NCBI GenBank assembly: GCA_036417435.1
Contig: CM070899.1
Span: 152,286,237-152,350,236, forward strand
DNA length: 64,000 bases
Direction of reading: 5' to 3'
Origin: Inia geoffrensis
Taxonomy: Eukaryota; Chordata; Mammalia; Artiodactyla; Iniidae
This document shows positions 22,616-33,700 of this stretch, piece after piece (position 1 is the stretch's first letter; every line of letters begins with the position of its first letter). The position numbers were made by a program, and so were the translations under genes. The notes below the pieces were generated by a model. That model was given only the letters and a program-made list of their open reading frames with translations. It ran no database searches and was not told the origin of the DNA.

Positions 22616-22975
22616 GAATTCCCCGGTGGGCCAGTGCTTAGGACTCTAAGCTTTAAGAGTGCTTTAGGGCTTCCCTGGTGGCGCAGTGGTTGACAGTCCG
22701 CCTGCCGATGCAGGGGACACGGGTTCGTGCCCCGGCCCGGGAAGATCCCACATGCCGCAGAGCGGCTGGGCCCGTGGGCCATGGCCGCTGGGCCTGTGCG
22801 TTCGGAGCCTGTGCTCCGCAATGGGAGAGGCCACAGCAGTGACAGGCCCGAGTACCACAAAAAAAAAAAAAAAAAAAAAAAAAGAGTGCTTTAAGTGCTT
22901 TCATTGCCTTGGGCCCAGGTTCAATCCCTGGTCCAGGAACTAAGATCCCACAGGCTTCATGGTACAGCACTCCCT
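22616..22975 (+). repeat. Older SINE interrupted by a younger SINE
   Basis: Head 'gggaattccccggtgggcc' at 22616 and the continuation 'gggcccaggttcaatccctggtcc' after 22893 are two halves of one short-type SINE, separated by the insertion at 22667-22881. Confidence 0.9.
22667..22881 (+). repeat. Young CHR-type SINE nested in a SINE
   Basis: Near-consensus copy with target duplication AAGAGTGCTTTA (22655-22666 and 22882-22893) and a long A-tail. Confidence 0.97.
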
Positions 22976-23179
22976 ACCCCCCACCCAAAAAGAAATACAG
23001 TTCACCATAAAAGAATAAAAAGTCTAGAAACAGAACTTTATGTAATTTGACATACTAGATGTCAGTTGCTAATAGGTAGTAAAAGATTATTTTTAAGTAA
23101 TATCAGAATAATTTAGAAACACCATAAAATTTAAAGACTTAGACGCTTAAAAAATTAAATAACTATATCATAGGAAAGT

Positions 23180-23760
23180 TAACAGAATATAAAACTTCAA
23201 ATTTTAGCAAGGCCTTACAGAAATTAAACTATCTAGATAGAAGGAATTACAAAGAGAAAGATTAACACTTAAACTGCATAAAATTTAAAACTTCCATACA
23301 GTGAAAGAATAAAATGGAAAATCAAGAGAAAATGTTTGTAGCAATACCACAGGTTGACACCCATATTATAAGAGAGCTCACAAAAGTCAACATCATGACC
23401 CTAGAAGACAGACAAACATCATCAACAACTTGCATAAAATAAAGATGGTAAACAAATATATGGGAAAATGTTTACTCTTTCCAGAAATCAAAGCAATACA
23501 ACTTTTGGAATAAGCCTAAGTAAATTATGGACATTATATATCCATTGAAAATAGTAATTAAGATGACAATACAGCAATTTAAAAATCTAAATTCGTGATA
23601 ATCATTATCTAAAAATTATATACTCAGTTTTTTCTTAATCCGTTCCTTTTTTATTATAAAATTCATGATCATTGTAAAAAGCATTTAAAATATACGGAAA
23701 AGCATTAAGTAAAAAGGAAAAGTCTTCTCATACCCTCCAATCCCTAGAGGTATCCTCTGT
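23180..23760. repeat. Old L1-type fragments
   Basis: 'gtgaaagaataaaatggaaaatcaag' and 'gaaatcaaagcaatacaacttttgg' near 23300-23510 look like sense L1/HAL1. 'attgtaaaaagcatttaaaatatacgg' near 23672 looks like antisense L1 3' UTR. Both are diverged. Confidence 0.5.
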
Positions 23761-23929
23761 TTCTGGTGTTTCCTTTCAGACAACACCTTAAGTATGAAGT
23801 GAAAAAACTAAGAGCTACCAACATTTAGAACCTTGAAAATGCCCAGAAAATTCCCCAGAAAAGTTTATGAATGCCTCTTCATCCTCATATTAAATCTGCT
23901 TTTGCCCCAAGGACCAGGATAAAGAATAC

Positions 23930-24085
23930 ATTTATCAAGTGCCTACTGTATTTCAGACACTGTGCCAGGCACTTAACCCTCTCAGCAACTCCCTAAAATG
24001 CACAGTATCTCCATTCTGTAAAGTACAAGCTTAGGCTCTACTCCCTAAGGTTAAGTAACTTGCAAAACCAGAATCAGAACTTGCA
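23930..24085 (-). repeat. MIR SINE
   Basis: 'aagtgcctactgtatttcagacactgtgccaggcactt' is the reverse complement of the MIR 3' end. Confidence 0.8.
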
Positions 24086-24493
24086 GCTGCCAAAACTGAA
24101 AGTCTTCGTTCTTTTCACTTTGCGTATCTCAACAGTCAAGATTTTCAAAGACGTTTTATTCAGGCTTTTAAAATTTGTTTGACTTCATCATAAGTGTTAT
24201 GAGATTACAGTAATATGACTTTTCTTAGTTATCACAGCAGCTACTAACTAGTTGACTGCCAAATATATACCAGAAACTGCTCACATTTCTCAACTGTAAA
24301 TTTTGCTAAGTGTCTCAGCTACACTGTAGAGTCGCTTTTCCTGGCTGCTAGGAACACATGCCCGCATTTGTAACACTGTAATAATATGAAAAAGCACTCT
24401 TGGTTTGAATCAGTTTTATCACTTTTAAAGACAACCCACTTCTTACTATACAGTCTGTCCAAGGCAGTTGCACTAAGTTTCAAAAAAAGGGAT
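24086..24493. other. No recognised feature
   Basis: Intronic DNA between a MIR and a young L1. Nothing recognised. Confidence 0.4.
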
Positions 24494-26540
24494 TTTCTAT
24501 TATTCAACATAGTTTTGGAAGTCCTAGCCACAGCAATCAAAGAAGAAAAAGAAATACAAGGAGCACAATTGGAAAAGAAGAAGTAAAACTGTCACTGTTT
24601 GCAGACGACATGATACTATAATAGAGAATCCTAAAGATGCCACCAGAAAACTACTAGAACTAATCAATGAATTGGTAAAGTTGCAGGATACAAAATTAAT
24701 GCACAGAAATCTCTTGCATTCCTATACACTAATGATGAAAAATCTGAAAGAAAAATTAAGGAAACTCTCCCATTTACCATTGCAACAAAAAGAATAAAAT
24801 ACCTAGGAATAAACCTACCTAGGGAGACAAAAGACCTGTATGCAGAAAACTATAAGAAACTGATGAAAGAAATTAAAAATGATACCAACAGATGGAGAGA
24901 TATGCCATGTTCTTGGAAGAATCAATATTGTGAAAATGACTATACTACCCAAAGCAATCTACAGATTCAATGCAACCCCTATCAAGTTACCAGTGGCATT
25001 TTTTACAGTACTAAAACAAAAAATCTTAAAATTTGTATGGAGACACAAAAGACCCCGAATAGCCAAAGCAGTCTTGAGGGAAAAAAGCAGAGCTGGAGGA
25101 ATCAGACTCCCTGACTTCAGACTATACTACAAAGCTACAGTAATCAAGACAATATGGTACTGGCACAAAAACAGAAATATAGATCAATGGAACAAGATAG
25201 AAAGCCCAGATATAAACCCACACACCTATGGTCAACTAATCTATGACAAAGGAGGCAAAGATATACAATGGAGAAAAGACAGTCTATTCAATAAGTGGTG
25301 CTGGGAAAACTGGACAGCTACACGTAAAAGAATGAAATTAGAACACTCCCTAACCCCATACACAAAAATAAACTCAAAGTGGATTAGAGACCTAAATATA
25401 AGACAGGACACTCTAAAACTCTTAGAGGAAAACAGGCAGAACACTCTTTGACATAAATCACAGCAAGATATTTTTGATCCACCTCCTAGAGTAATGGAAA
25501 TAAAAACAAAAATAAACAAATGGGACCTAATGAAACTTAAAAGCTTTTGCACAGCAAAGGAAACCATAAATAAGACAAGAAGACAACCCTCAGAATGGGA
25601 GAAAATATTTGCAAACGAATCAACGGACAAAGGATTAATCTCCAAAATATATAAACAGCTCATGCAGCTCGATATTAAAAAAAAAACAACCCAATCGAAA
25701 AATGGGCAGAAGACCTAAATAGACATTTCTCCAAAGAAGACATACAGATGGCCGAGAAGCACATGAAAAGCTGCTCAACATCACTAATTATTAGAGAAAT
25801 GCAAATCAATGAGGTATACAACGAGGTATCACCTCACACCAGTTAGAATGGGCATCATCAGAAAATCTACTAACAGCGAATCCTGGAGAGGGTGTGGAGG
25901 GAAGGGAACCCTCTTGCATTGTTGGTGGGAATGTAAATTGATACAGCCACTATGGAGAACAGTATGGAGGTTCCTTAAAAAACTAAAAATACAACTACCA
26001 TACAACCCAGCAATCCCACTACTGAGCATATACTCAGAGAAACCCATAATTCAAAAAGACACATGCACCCCAATGTTCATTGCAGCACTATTTACAATAG
26101 CCAGGAAGCAACCTAAATGCACATCGACAGACAAATGGATAAAGAAGATGTGGTACAGATATACAATGGAATATACCTCAGCCATGAGAAGGAACGAAAC
26201 TGGGTCATTTGTAGGGACACAGATGGATCTACAGACTGTCATAGAGAGTGAAGTAAGTCAGAAAGAGAAAAACAAATATCGTATATTAATGCATATATGT
26301 GGAACCCAGAAAAATGGTACAGATGAACCGGTTTGCAGGGCAGAAATTGAGACACAGATGTAGAGAACAAACGTATGGACACCAACGGAGGAAAGCGGCA
26401 GGGGGTGGTGGTGGTGGTGTGATTAACTGGGAGATTGCGATTGACATGTATACACTGATGTGTATAAAATGGATGACTATAAGAACCTGTTGTATAAAAA
26501 AATAAAATAAAATTCAAAAATTCAAAAAAAAAAAAAAAAA
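24494..26540 (+). mobile_element. 5'-truncated L1 retrotransposon, relatively young
   Basis: About 2 kb: the C-terminal half of ORF2 (late reverse transcriptase, then the cysteine-rich end with the HCWWECK motif near 25920), a short 3' UTR and an 18-base A-tail. The flanks show an approximate target duplication AAAGRGATTTTC at both ends. ORF2 is open in pieces only (24879-25451, 25494-25718, 25809-26363). One break, near 25430, fits a 2-base deletion, and a small duplication sits near 25810. It is dead on arrival through 5' truncation and is antisense to IQGAP1. It is the least diverged L1 in the window. Confidence 0.93.
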
Positions 26541-27415
26541 GAGATTTTCATCTGTGTCACCATTTTAAGAGTTAAGAATAAATCCCACCCCATACTTCTC
26601 CTTGATAATCATAAATACATGAATGCATCCAGCTTGTAGTCCCAAAGTACCATTAAAAAGCTACGTTTTTTGTGGCCCCTTAATCATACTGGGTCTCATG
26701 AAGCGATTAGTTTTCTCATCTGCAAAAGGAAAGCTTGGGTCAATCTAAAAATGATTCTCCTCAATCTCTTAGTGATATTCCTTCATTTGAGAATTCTAGA
26801 AGCTGGTGGGCAAGCTTCTAGTTAAACGTCTTTAATTTCTCTTTTCATGATCACAGTGTGCCAGCCTAGATATATCCAGATGTTACTGGAATTCTGATTC
26901 CACTTACAGGAGAGGAGATCTGATGAGCCCATCCTGGAAAATGTTCCATGCCAACAACAAAGACATACGCACAAAAGAGAATTTGTTCTCAAGAGGTGAT
27001 TTCTTTCCAAGATACTTTTTCAATTCCCCTAAATTACAGAAGGTAAAGTGCCTCTACTTAGTGTTAAGCTCTTGTTAACATCACATGGTTTTTGACAGTC
27101 TCCAGCCAGCCACAGCCTTCACTTTCCACCCCTTGTGGGGGAGGGGTGTGCCCTGCCCTGTGAGCTGAGGTATGGACACTGAGCAGGAGGAAGGTGGCCC
27201 ATGACAGGCTCAAAAGGACATACCAGCAAGCCTCTGAAAGAAGGAATCCTAAATTAAACTCGGGGAGTGCTGGAATTAACCTTCCTCCTGTGACCTTTAA
27301 CCTAACTCAATTTTCTCCCATTTCTAGTACTACTCATACATTCTCCTCCTCTGCAGACTGCCCTCTTCTGCCCTGCCTGTTATGTTCTCTTCTTGGTTCT
27401 TTTCACCTGAACCTT
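26541..27415. other. No recognised feature
   Basis: No exon or repeat recognised. A GC-richer patch lies near 27120-27180. Confidence 0.4.
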
Positions 27416-27426
27416 CTAATCTTTCT

Positions 27427-27757
27427 TTTCTTTCTTTCTTTCTTTCTTTCCTTATTTATTTATTTTTGGCTGTGTTGGGTCTTTGTTGCTGCTCCTGGGC
27501 TTTCTCTAGTTGCAGCAGCAGGGGCTACTCTTTGTTGCAGTGCACAGGCCTCTCATTGCAGTGGCTTCTCTTGTTGGGGAGCACGGGCTCTAGGTGCGCA
27601 GGCTTCAGTAGTTGTGGCTTGCAGGCTCTAGAGCACAGGCTCAGTAGTTGTTGCACATGGGCTCAGTTGCTCCACAGCATGTGGGATCTTCCCAGACCAG
27701 GGCTCGAACCCGTGTCCCCTGCATTGGCAGGAGGATTCTTAACCACCAGGGAAGTAC
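27427..27757 (-). repeat. CHR-type SINE, long type
   Basis: Antisense copy with a (TTTC)n tail and target duplication CTAATCTTTCT (27416-27426 and 27758-27768). A few bases are missing just before 'accaccagggaagt'. Confidence 0.92.
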
Positions 27758-27768
27758 CTAATCTTTCT

Positions 27769-29290
27769 ATTACTTCTTCCTGTCCAAGACCTGAGCACCT
27801 ACCATATCTCACATATTTAAACCTCACCTCTTTCAACTGAGTGAAAATGCTATTTACCTCTACTATACAACTGCTCTTTAGCCAAAACAAATGTAAAGTC
27901 CAATCAGAACAGGCAAAAGGATAAAACTAAACCCACATTTAAGCATAAATACATAATTTAAGATGTCTTGCTTTATAAAGTCCTTGGTCTGCTCTGCAGC
28001 CCTTAGCATAAAACCCTGAATCCTTAGATGATACTTCATTAGACCAATAACTTAATTTCCATATTTAAACTACTCTCCAAACAATAAAGAAAAGCAGAAT
28101 CTCTATATTTTCTATTTCGCAAGCATTCCCAAAGTGCATACTTTTATAGACTCACTCCTAAATTTACCCGCTTAACCTCTTAGGGAAACACAAATTCACG
28201 ACACATTCTCATTTCTCTACATACACTCTTACTTATACTCCCTGTCTGCACACATTTATATGCTCTCCCTCTCTACACACTCTCCTCTCTTCCCACAAAA
28301 GAGCTGTTACAGGTACAGGAGAAAATGGAGTGCCCTAGGATACACAATGGGGCCACTGTGCTATAAGGTAGAGCTTTTAGTGGGAGGAGTAGCAGTATTA
28401 TAAATAGAACTAAAGAGGGGAACTTTTTCTCCCTTGGATCTCTTCGATCTTTCTTCCTGGCCTTGGAGTGGGTGTAAATTCCAGACCTTGGGGCTCCTCC
28501 AACTTGGGAGGGGTGGAGGTTATGAAGGAAACAGGATGGGGCCAATCCAAAAAGGCAAAATGGACTTGTGCTAGAGGGTAAAGAGGGGCCTCAGAAGCAC
28601 ACAAGGTACAACCCAGCTCACCAGGGTAGAAGACACAATTGGGAACTGAAGTCGCAGCTAATAAGGAAGAGCATGTGATTTGTCTGCGGTGCACCTTGAA
28701 CACTTTTTAGGGGTGGCAGCAGCCACATCAGGTGGCCAGGAGGGACCCCAGTCTTCTTTTTTCAGTATGACATTCCCGGGCTTCTTTTCCTAGCCCTCTC
28801 TAGTTGTAAAGTCTAAATAGGTGCTTCCAAAGTTGATTTTGTAATCAAAGCTTTAAACAAAAACAAAAACAAAAAATATCACTACATCCAGATTTTATGA
28901 TTGCCTCCATAAAATAAACCAGGCACATTTCCTTGATGTGAGGCCAAAGCGCAGATTGAACTAGGACAATATGCCGCTATTATGCTCTCCCTTATAACCA
29001 AAAGTATGGAAAATAAAGACTATCACAAATGTCTCACTGCCTTAGTCACTTCCTAAGTATGCAGAAGCACCCAACTAAAAAACGTCCCAGGGGATCATGG
29101 TCCCTGGATGGATTTTAAAGGAAATGTTTTTTCTGGAAAAAAAACACCTGACAGAAAAGAATATGCTCTGGAGTAGACGGAAATGAAGTGCTCTTGTAGT
29201 GCAGCGCTTGAAGAAGGAAATGTGATAAAGGACATCATCCTATTCAGGCTATCATAACCTAGCATAAGGTAGAGTTCTAAAATGTTTTCA
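27769..29290. other. No recognised gene or repeat
   Basis: About 1.5 kb of intron 2 without a family I recognise. Two overlapping minus-strand open frames (28273-28545, 28410-28703) have low-complexity character and no domain. Confidence 0.4.
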
Positions 29291-29294
29291 ATCT

Positions 29295-29480
29295 CGTTTC
29301 TCTACTCGGGGGGACCATCAGAACTGCTAGAAGCATTTAAAATATACAGGTATCTGGACCTTCCAGCCTAGATCTACTGAAGCAGAATCTCTGTGGTAAG
29401 GCCCAGATAGCTTTTTTTTTTTTTTTTTAAAGTTCCCCAGATGATTCTAATGTACACACCTGGTTAAAAACCATCGTATA
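29295..29480 (+). repeat. MER5-like hAT transposon remnant
   Basis: 'ctactgaagcagaatctctgtgg' and 'ccccagatgattctaatgtac' follow MER5A order, with a 17-T run between them. Diverged. Confidence 0.55.
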
Positions 29481-29592
29481 AAATGATGAAAACTATTCTT
29501 CAATCAAGAAAACTACAAGTAGACCATGGACACTCAGGCCTCAGTTTCCTCACTGAAATGAGATGCCTAAACTAGATTAGTAGTGGAACTGA

Positions 29593-29732
29593 GGGATTCC
29601 CTGGTGGTCCACTGGTTAGGACTCTGTGCTTTCACTGCTGAGGGCATGGGCTCGATCTCTGGTCATGGAACTAAGATCCCACAAGCCGCGTGGAGTGGCC
29701 AAATTAAAAATAATCATAATCATAATAATAAT
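29593..29732 (+). repeat. tRNA-derived SINE, short type
   Basis: 'ggattccctggtggtccactgg' head and an AATAATAATC-like tail. Approximate target duplication AGTGRAACTG on both sides. Confidence 0.88.
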
Positions 29733-30529
29733 AGTGAAACTGGATTAGTGGTAGCAAGGGGATGTTAGCCAAGATACCCTCTTTAAAAAAGGGAATTTTA
29801 CTGCGGAAAAACCCAATATTAAAAGCATAAAAGCTTTTGACAGGGGGAGGAAGCCCTTTTCTCTCACCCCTAGGTCACCCCAACAAAGACACCAAGACTC
29901 CACAGAGCCCAAGATGGTCTCTCATACCAGCTACAGCTTTCAAATTGTTTACCTTCCAAAACTAGATCTAGTCCATAATTTAAGTAGCAGAGGACTTAAT
30001 ATTTTTGTTCACGGGATCCTTACAAACTTTGTATGAGAAACATCCCCCTTTCTACTAACACATTCACCTCCTTCGGTCTAAACTTCCATTTAGAAAAACA
30101 AGTGTTACTACCATTCTCTCCACCTAAATCATCACTAATCCCCTCACAAACCTCTCCCAATCTAATGGAAGGACTTTAAGCTCAGAAAAGAAGCCCGGAT
30201 TCAAGAAGATGCACCAAATGCATGTTAGTGGTAGCCCCAGGAACGGAAAGGAGAATGGGACCAGGGAGGTGCACAAAGGGGACTCCAACTGTGTCTTTTG
30301 AGAGAAAAGGGAAAAAATCTAAAGGGCTAACATTTGCTAGTTTTGGAATACATGGATGTTTATTGTATTGTTCTCTGCACTTTCCTGTAGCGTTTAAGAT
30401 TTTCAAAACTAAAAAGACAAAACAAGACAAAAAACACTCTTGATTACTAGCACCATTTGAAACATCCTTGATTTTCATTAGACTTTAACCACAAAATCTC
30501 TCATTATGCCTTGCTGGCCTTTTCCACCA
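29733..30529. other. Mostly unrecognised; possible old L1 3' end
   Basis: 'tgtattgttctctgcactttcctgtagcg' near 30365-30395 weakly resembles an L1/HAL1 3' end. The rest is unassigned. Confidence 0.35.
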
Positions 30530-30544
30530 AAGCTCACTTATAGG

Positions 30545-30753
30545 GGGTTTCCCTGGTGGCGCAGTGGTTGAGATTCCACCTGCCGATGTAGGGGACACAG
30601 GTTCATGCCCTGGTCTGGGAAGATCCCACATGCCTCGGAGCGGCTGGGCCCGTGGGCCATGGCCGCTGGGCCTGCGCGTCTGGAGCCTGTGCTCCGCAAC
30701 GGGAGAGGCCACAATAGTGAGAGGCCCGCATACCGCAAAAAAAAAAAAAAAAA
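30545..30753 (+). repeat. Young CHR-type SINE
   Basis: Near-consensus copy with an A-tail and target duplication AAGCTCACTTATAGG (30530-30544 and 30754-30768). It lies about 630 bp downstream of IQGAP1 exon 2, antisense to the gene. Confidence 0.95.
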
Positions 30754-30768
30754 AAGCTCACTTATAGG

Positions 30769-31382
30769 ATACATGATCTGTAATTACATCTATCTACCCT
30801 GGGACTTTGCAAAGAAACACAAGCACCAGAACAAAAGAAATGAACTACTGATAGCAAATCAACACTCTCAGACCACAAGGTCTTCGAGCATCTGAAAAAA
30901 GAAAACAGCAGTTGTACATTTACTTCACAAAGAATGCAGAGGACGCTGCCTTTGGTAAACAGACTTTGAATATTGCCAAATGCATGGATCCATACCCAGA
31001 GCACTACCAAGCGGAGAATGGGCCCAATTCATATATAAATCAAAACCAGTGAAGAACCGGTGAAACATTAAGGCCAGAAACTTCAAACCTTAAAATTGCT
31101 TTTCTTCCCTATAGCTGATTGTGCCCAAAACATGCACCATAAGCATAAAACTGAACAACACAAATCTGGAAATTTTTCAGTATACGTAGGTGCCCATCAG
31201 GCTGTTTCATGATAAACTGCCATCAAGGCTACTTGCTCCCATGAAAAAAATACCTGTACTTACTTATTCCTTCAACCTACCTGCCTCTCACAGTCACACA
31301 TACAACATACTCAGAGATCTTTATCTTTGTTCACACCAGATCAGCTCCCTTCCCCCAAATCTTCTCTCCAGCCAACCTTTAC
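30769..31382. other. Start of IQGAP1 intron 2, no repeat recognised
   Basis: On the minus strand this is the first 0.6 kb of intron 2, directly after the exon 2 donor GTAAAG at 31377-31382. Nothing else is recognised. Confidence 0.6.
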
Positions 31383-31482
31383 CTCTTTGCTTCTTCCAAA
31401 TGACAAAGGTACTCATAAGCCACATTCTGACGTCTCCTTTCATCCATCTCCTCTGCAGTAAGTCTCTCATTATCCAGGACCG
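31383..31482 (-). CDS. IQGAP1: IQGAP1 coding exon 2
   Basis: One hundred bases from acceptor TTTTAG (intron side at 31483-31488) to donor GTAAAG (31377-31382). It encodes Ser-19 (shared) to Lys-50 plus two bases of Arg-51, so the next exon must start with the last base of the Arg codon. Confidence 0.96.
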
Positions 31483-33339
31483 CTAAAACATGAAAGAAAG
31501 AATGTAAGCGCAAGAATCTGTACCCTTCCTGAGAGATAAAAGAATGCCATAGCATCAAATTCCTGCTAGTCACCTAGAGAGTCAGGGTAACATGTGGACA
31601 GCTGGCCGTACTATCAATACAATGACTTTCCTAAGACAGGAACCATGGGGTTTCAACTATATTCATCCTAATCTTTGTTTAAAAGTACAATATTATGAAC
31701 ATGTACTAAATTTCAGTGTGACCTGAAAATTAGTGACTTGAGATTCTGGTCCAAATTTGTGCTGGTCTATCTGCCAGACTCTAAATCCAGAGCTGTTCAT
31801 GGCCTTTTTTCCCCCACTCTCTTATGAATCACTAAAGCCAGCAGTCACTGAGAACTAAGTGGCAGTAATTGTACTATGCATTTTACATGCATTCTTTCAT
31901 GGAAGTCCCACAACAATCCTGTGATTATCACTCCTGTTTTACAAATGAGGAAACTAACGCTGGTTGACCTTTGCCCCACAACGAATAAATAAATGGTGGG
32001 GCCTGGATTCAAACCCAGGCAGTCTGTCTCAAGAGCCTATAAGATTAACTTCAAAGCAATCTGCTTCCTTTAATGGGCACCCAGGCTATTGAATAAATTC
32101 CTAACTCCTGGGGTTGGCATTCAATGCCTTTCCCAATTTAGCCCCAACTACTTTTGGTAACTCTTCTCTCTCTCCCTCCTCCCCCTCCCACCACTGTGCA
32201 CTCCACACCACTCAGTTCCCAACACACACAGTGCTCTTCTACTCTTCAATACCTTAGTTCCTGCTCTTCTCTCCACGTCCTGTCTCTTGCCCCACCCTGC
32301 CCTGTCAAACTACACAGCATCCTGCAAGGCTCTGATCAAAGGTCCTATCTGTCTTCCTACTGCCTTCCCCTAGCCCCTCCTCCTCACCCACATTACTGTT
32401 TAAGCCTAATTAGTTCACACGGCATCTTTATTTCTATCTCTCCTTATTATCATTAGATAATACACGTGCCCGCCTCTCTGATTAAAACGTTCTTTGAAAG
32501 CGGGACCTGCTCTTACTAATCTTTAATGTCACAAACGTGCAATACCTCGCATGTAACTGCTGAGTGAAATTATACTAAAACAACATTATTCGCAAGAATA
32601 TAAAATAAAACGGAAAACCTCAAGACTCTAAAGGACTCTCCTTTGGCCAGTGGTAACTATCCCGCCTGCAGTTCAGTGATGTCCCAGGACAGGGACATAA
32701 AATGAGGTTCGGAAAATGAGGAAGTCAGAGGTTTGGGGGTTTTTTTGTGTTTTTTTTGTTTTTTTTTTCACTTTTGAGATCCTGACGAGGGAACTAAGCC
32801 CGAGAAAGCTGAAGTGACTTGTCCAGGGCCGCACCTCTCAGCTAGCCTGGGGCCGGGGAGGTCTGGACCCTGGGTCTACCTCGCAGGCAGCACTCGGGCA
32901 GCACCTTCCCAGGAAGCCCGAGCAGAGCCCGCGTCTCGGGTCTCCGGTCCCCGGGACACGCCCTGCACCGTTCTCCTGCCACCTCACCCTAGGCCGTCTC
33001 CCCAATCTCGGTCGAGCTGGGAGTCGGGAGGGGCTAGGTGGGGCCCTCCAGCCGCCGCGCCCGGGACAAGGCGGGGAGGCCGCCTGGGTCCTCCCCGCAG
33101 CTTCGGAGACCGAGAGGGCGCGGGCTGCGGGCCTCGCCGCCCGCCACCTCGCCGCACCGGCTCTTCCGGGTCCGCGCGGCCCACAGCCGCCCTGCCCCAC
33201 CCGCCCGGCGAGCCCCCGGGAAAACGGCGCCTCAGAGGCAGCGAGCCCGCCCCGAGACCCCAGTGCCGCGGAGCCCACACTCACAGCCATAGTGTGGCCG
33301 AGCCACACCCAGTCCGTCAACCTCGTCCGCTGAGGACAT
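31383..33339 (-). CDS. IQGAP1: IQGAP1, 5' coding part (exons 1 and 2 only)
   Basis: IQGAP1 is a large cytoplasmic scaffold that links Cdc42 and Rac1, calmodulin, actin and many signalling partners at the cell cortex. Only its first 51 codons plus two bases lie here, as join(33285-33339, 31383-31482) on the minus strand. The spliced start reads MSSADEVDGLGVARPHYG then SVLDNERLTAEEMDERRRQ, followed by NVAYEYLCHLEEAK, which I recognise as the IQGAP1 N-terminus; human has Ala at residue 3. This lies before the calponin-homology domain. The start ATG sits in a strong GCCGCCATG context in a CpG island, and both splice sites fit GT-AG. The remaining exons lie beyond position 1. IQGAP2 and IQGAP3 differ here, so the assignment is firm, and synteny with ZNF774 supports it. 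Confidence 0.97.
31840..32035 (-). repeat. MIR SINE in IQGAP1 intron 1
   Basis: 'gtactatgcattttacatgc', 'tgttttacaaatgaggaaact' and 'ggcctggattcaaacccaggcagtctg' follow reverse-complement MIR. Confidence 0.85.
32090..32580 (+). repeat. L2 LINE in IQGAP1 intron 1
   Basis: Sense L2 3' region: 'attcaatgcctttcccaatttagcccc', CT-rich stretches, 'aaaacgttctttgaaagcggg', ending near 'catgtaactgctgagtgaa'. Confidence 0.75.
33285..33339 (-). CDS. IQGAP1: IQGAP1 coding exon 1
   Basis: Fifty-five coding bases: 18 codons plus the first base of Ser-19. The donor is GTGAGT (33279-33284). Reading across to exon 2 gives T|CG, a serine codon, so intron 1 is phase 1. The 5' UTR continues upward from 33340. 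Confidence 0.96.
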
Positions 33340-33700
33340 GGCGGCCGAGCCCGGGTCTCAGCTCAGGAAGCCGCAAAACCTTGGAAGCGCAGGCGGCGGC
33401 TGCTGCAGCCCGTGCAGACTGCTCGAGATGCCCCGGTCTCTGTGGCCCCGCCCCGCGCCGCAGGCCCCACCCGCAGACCCCACCCCAGCGGCCCCGCCCT
33501 GCCGCGCCGACAGCAGCAGACGGAAGGAGGCGGGGCCTGGGCCTCCCGACCCGCCCCTAGCCCCGCCCTGCGCCCGCAACGCCCTCAGGAGGCGGAAGAA
33601 GGAAGGCGGAGCCTGCCCGCCAGTTGTACTCGCTGTCAGCGCCGCCCGACGGCAAGGCCCGCCCCGGTCCTGGATCCTTGCCCTAGCCGGCGGCAGTCCC
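33340..33700 (-). promoter_or_regulatory. IQGAP1: IQGAP1 5' UTR and TATA-less promoter
   Basis: Several GC boxes occur in both orientations: 'ccccgcccc' at about 33443, 'ggccccgccctg' near 33490, 'ggcggggcc' near 33528 and 'agccccgccctg' near 33560. No TATA box is visible where one would be expected, so dispersed initiation is likely. The transcription start is not resolvable; I infer it to lie within about 150 bp above 33339. Confidence 0.75.

Larger units (their letters stand above)
32820..33700. promoter_or_regulatory. IQGAP1: CpG island over the IQGAP1 5' end
   Basis: GC-rich and CpG-dense from about 32820 to 33700, covering the promoter, exon 1 and the start of intron 1. Surrounding DNA is AT-rich. 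Long open frames on both strands here are a by-product of base composition. Confidence 0.9.

Noticed and set aside
22686..22760. tRNA-like A- and B-box sequences in the SINEs
   Set aside because: They are the tRNA-derived heads of SINEs. They lack a foldable anticodon arm and acceptor pairing, so they are not tRNA genes.
24879..26363. Open frames resembling reverse-transcriptase C-terminus
   Set aside because: They belong to a 5'-truncated, frame-broken L1, so they are annotated as a mobile element and not as genes.
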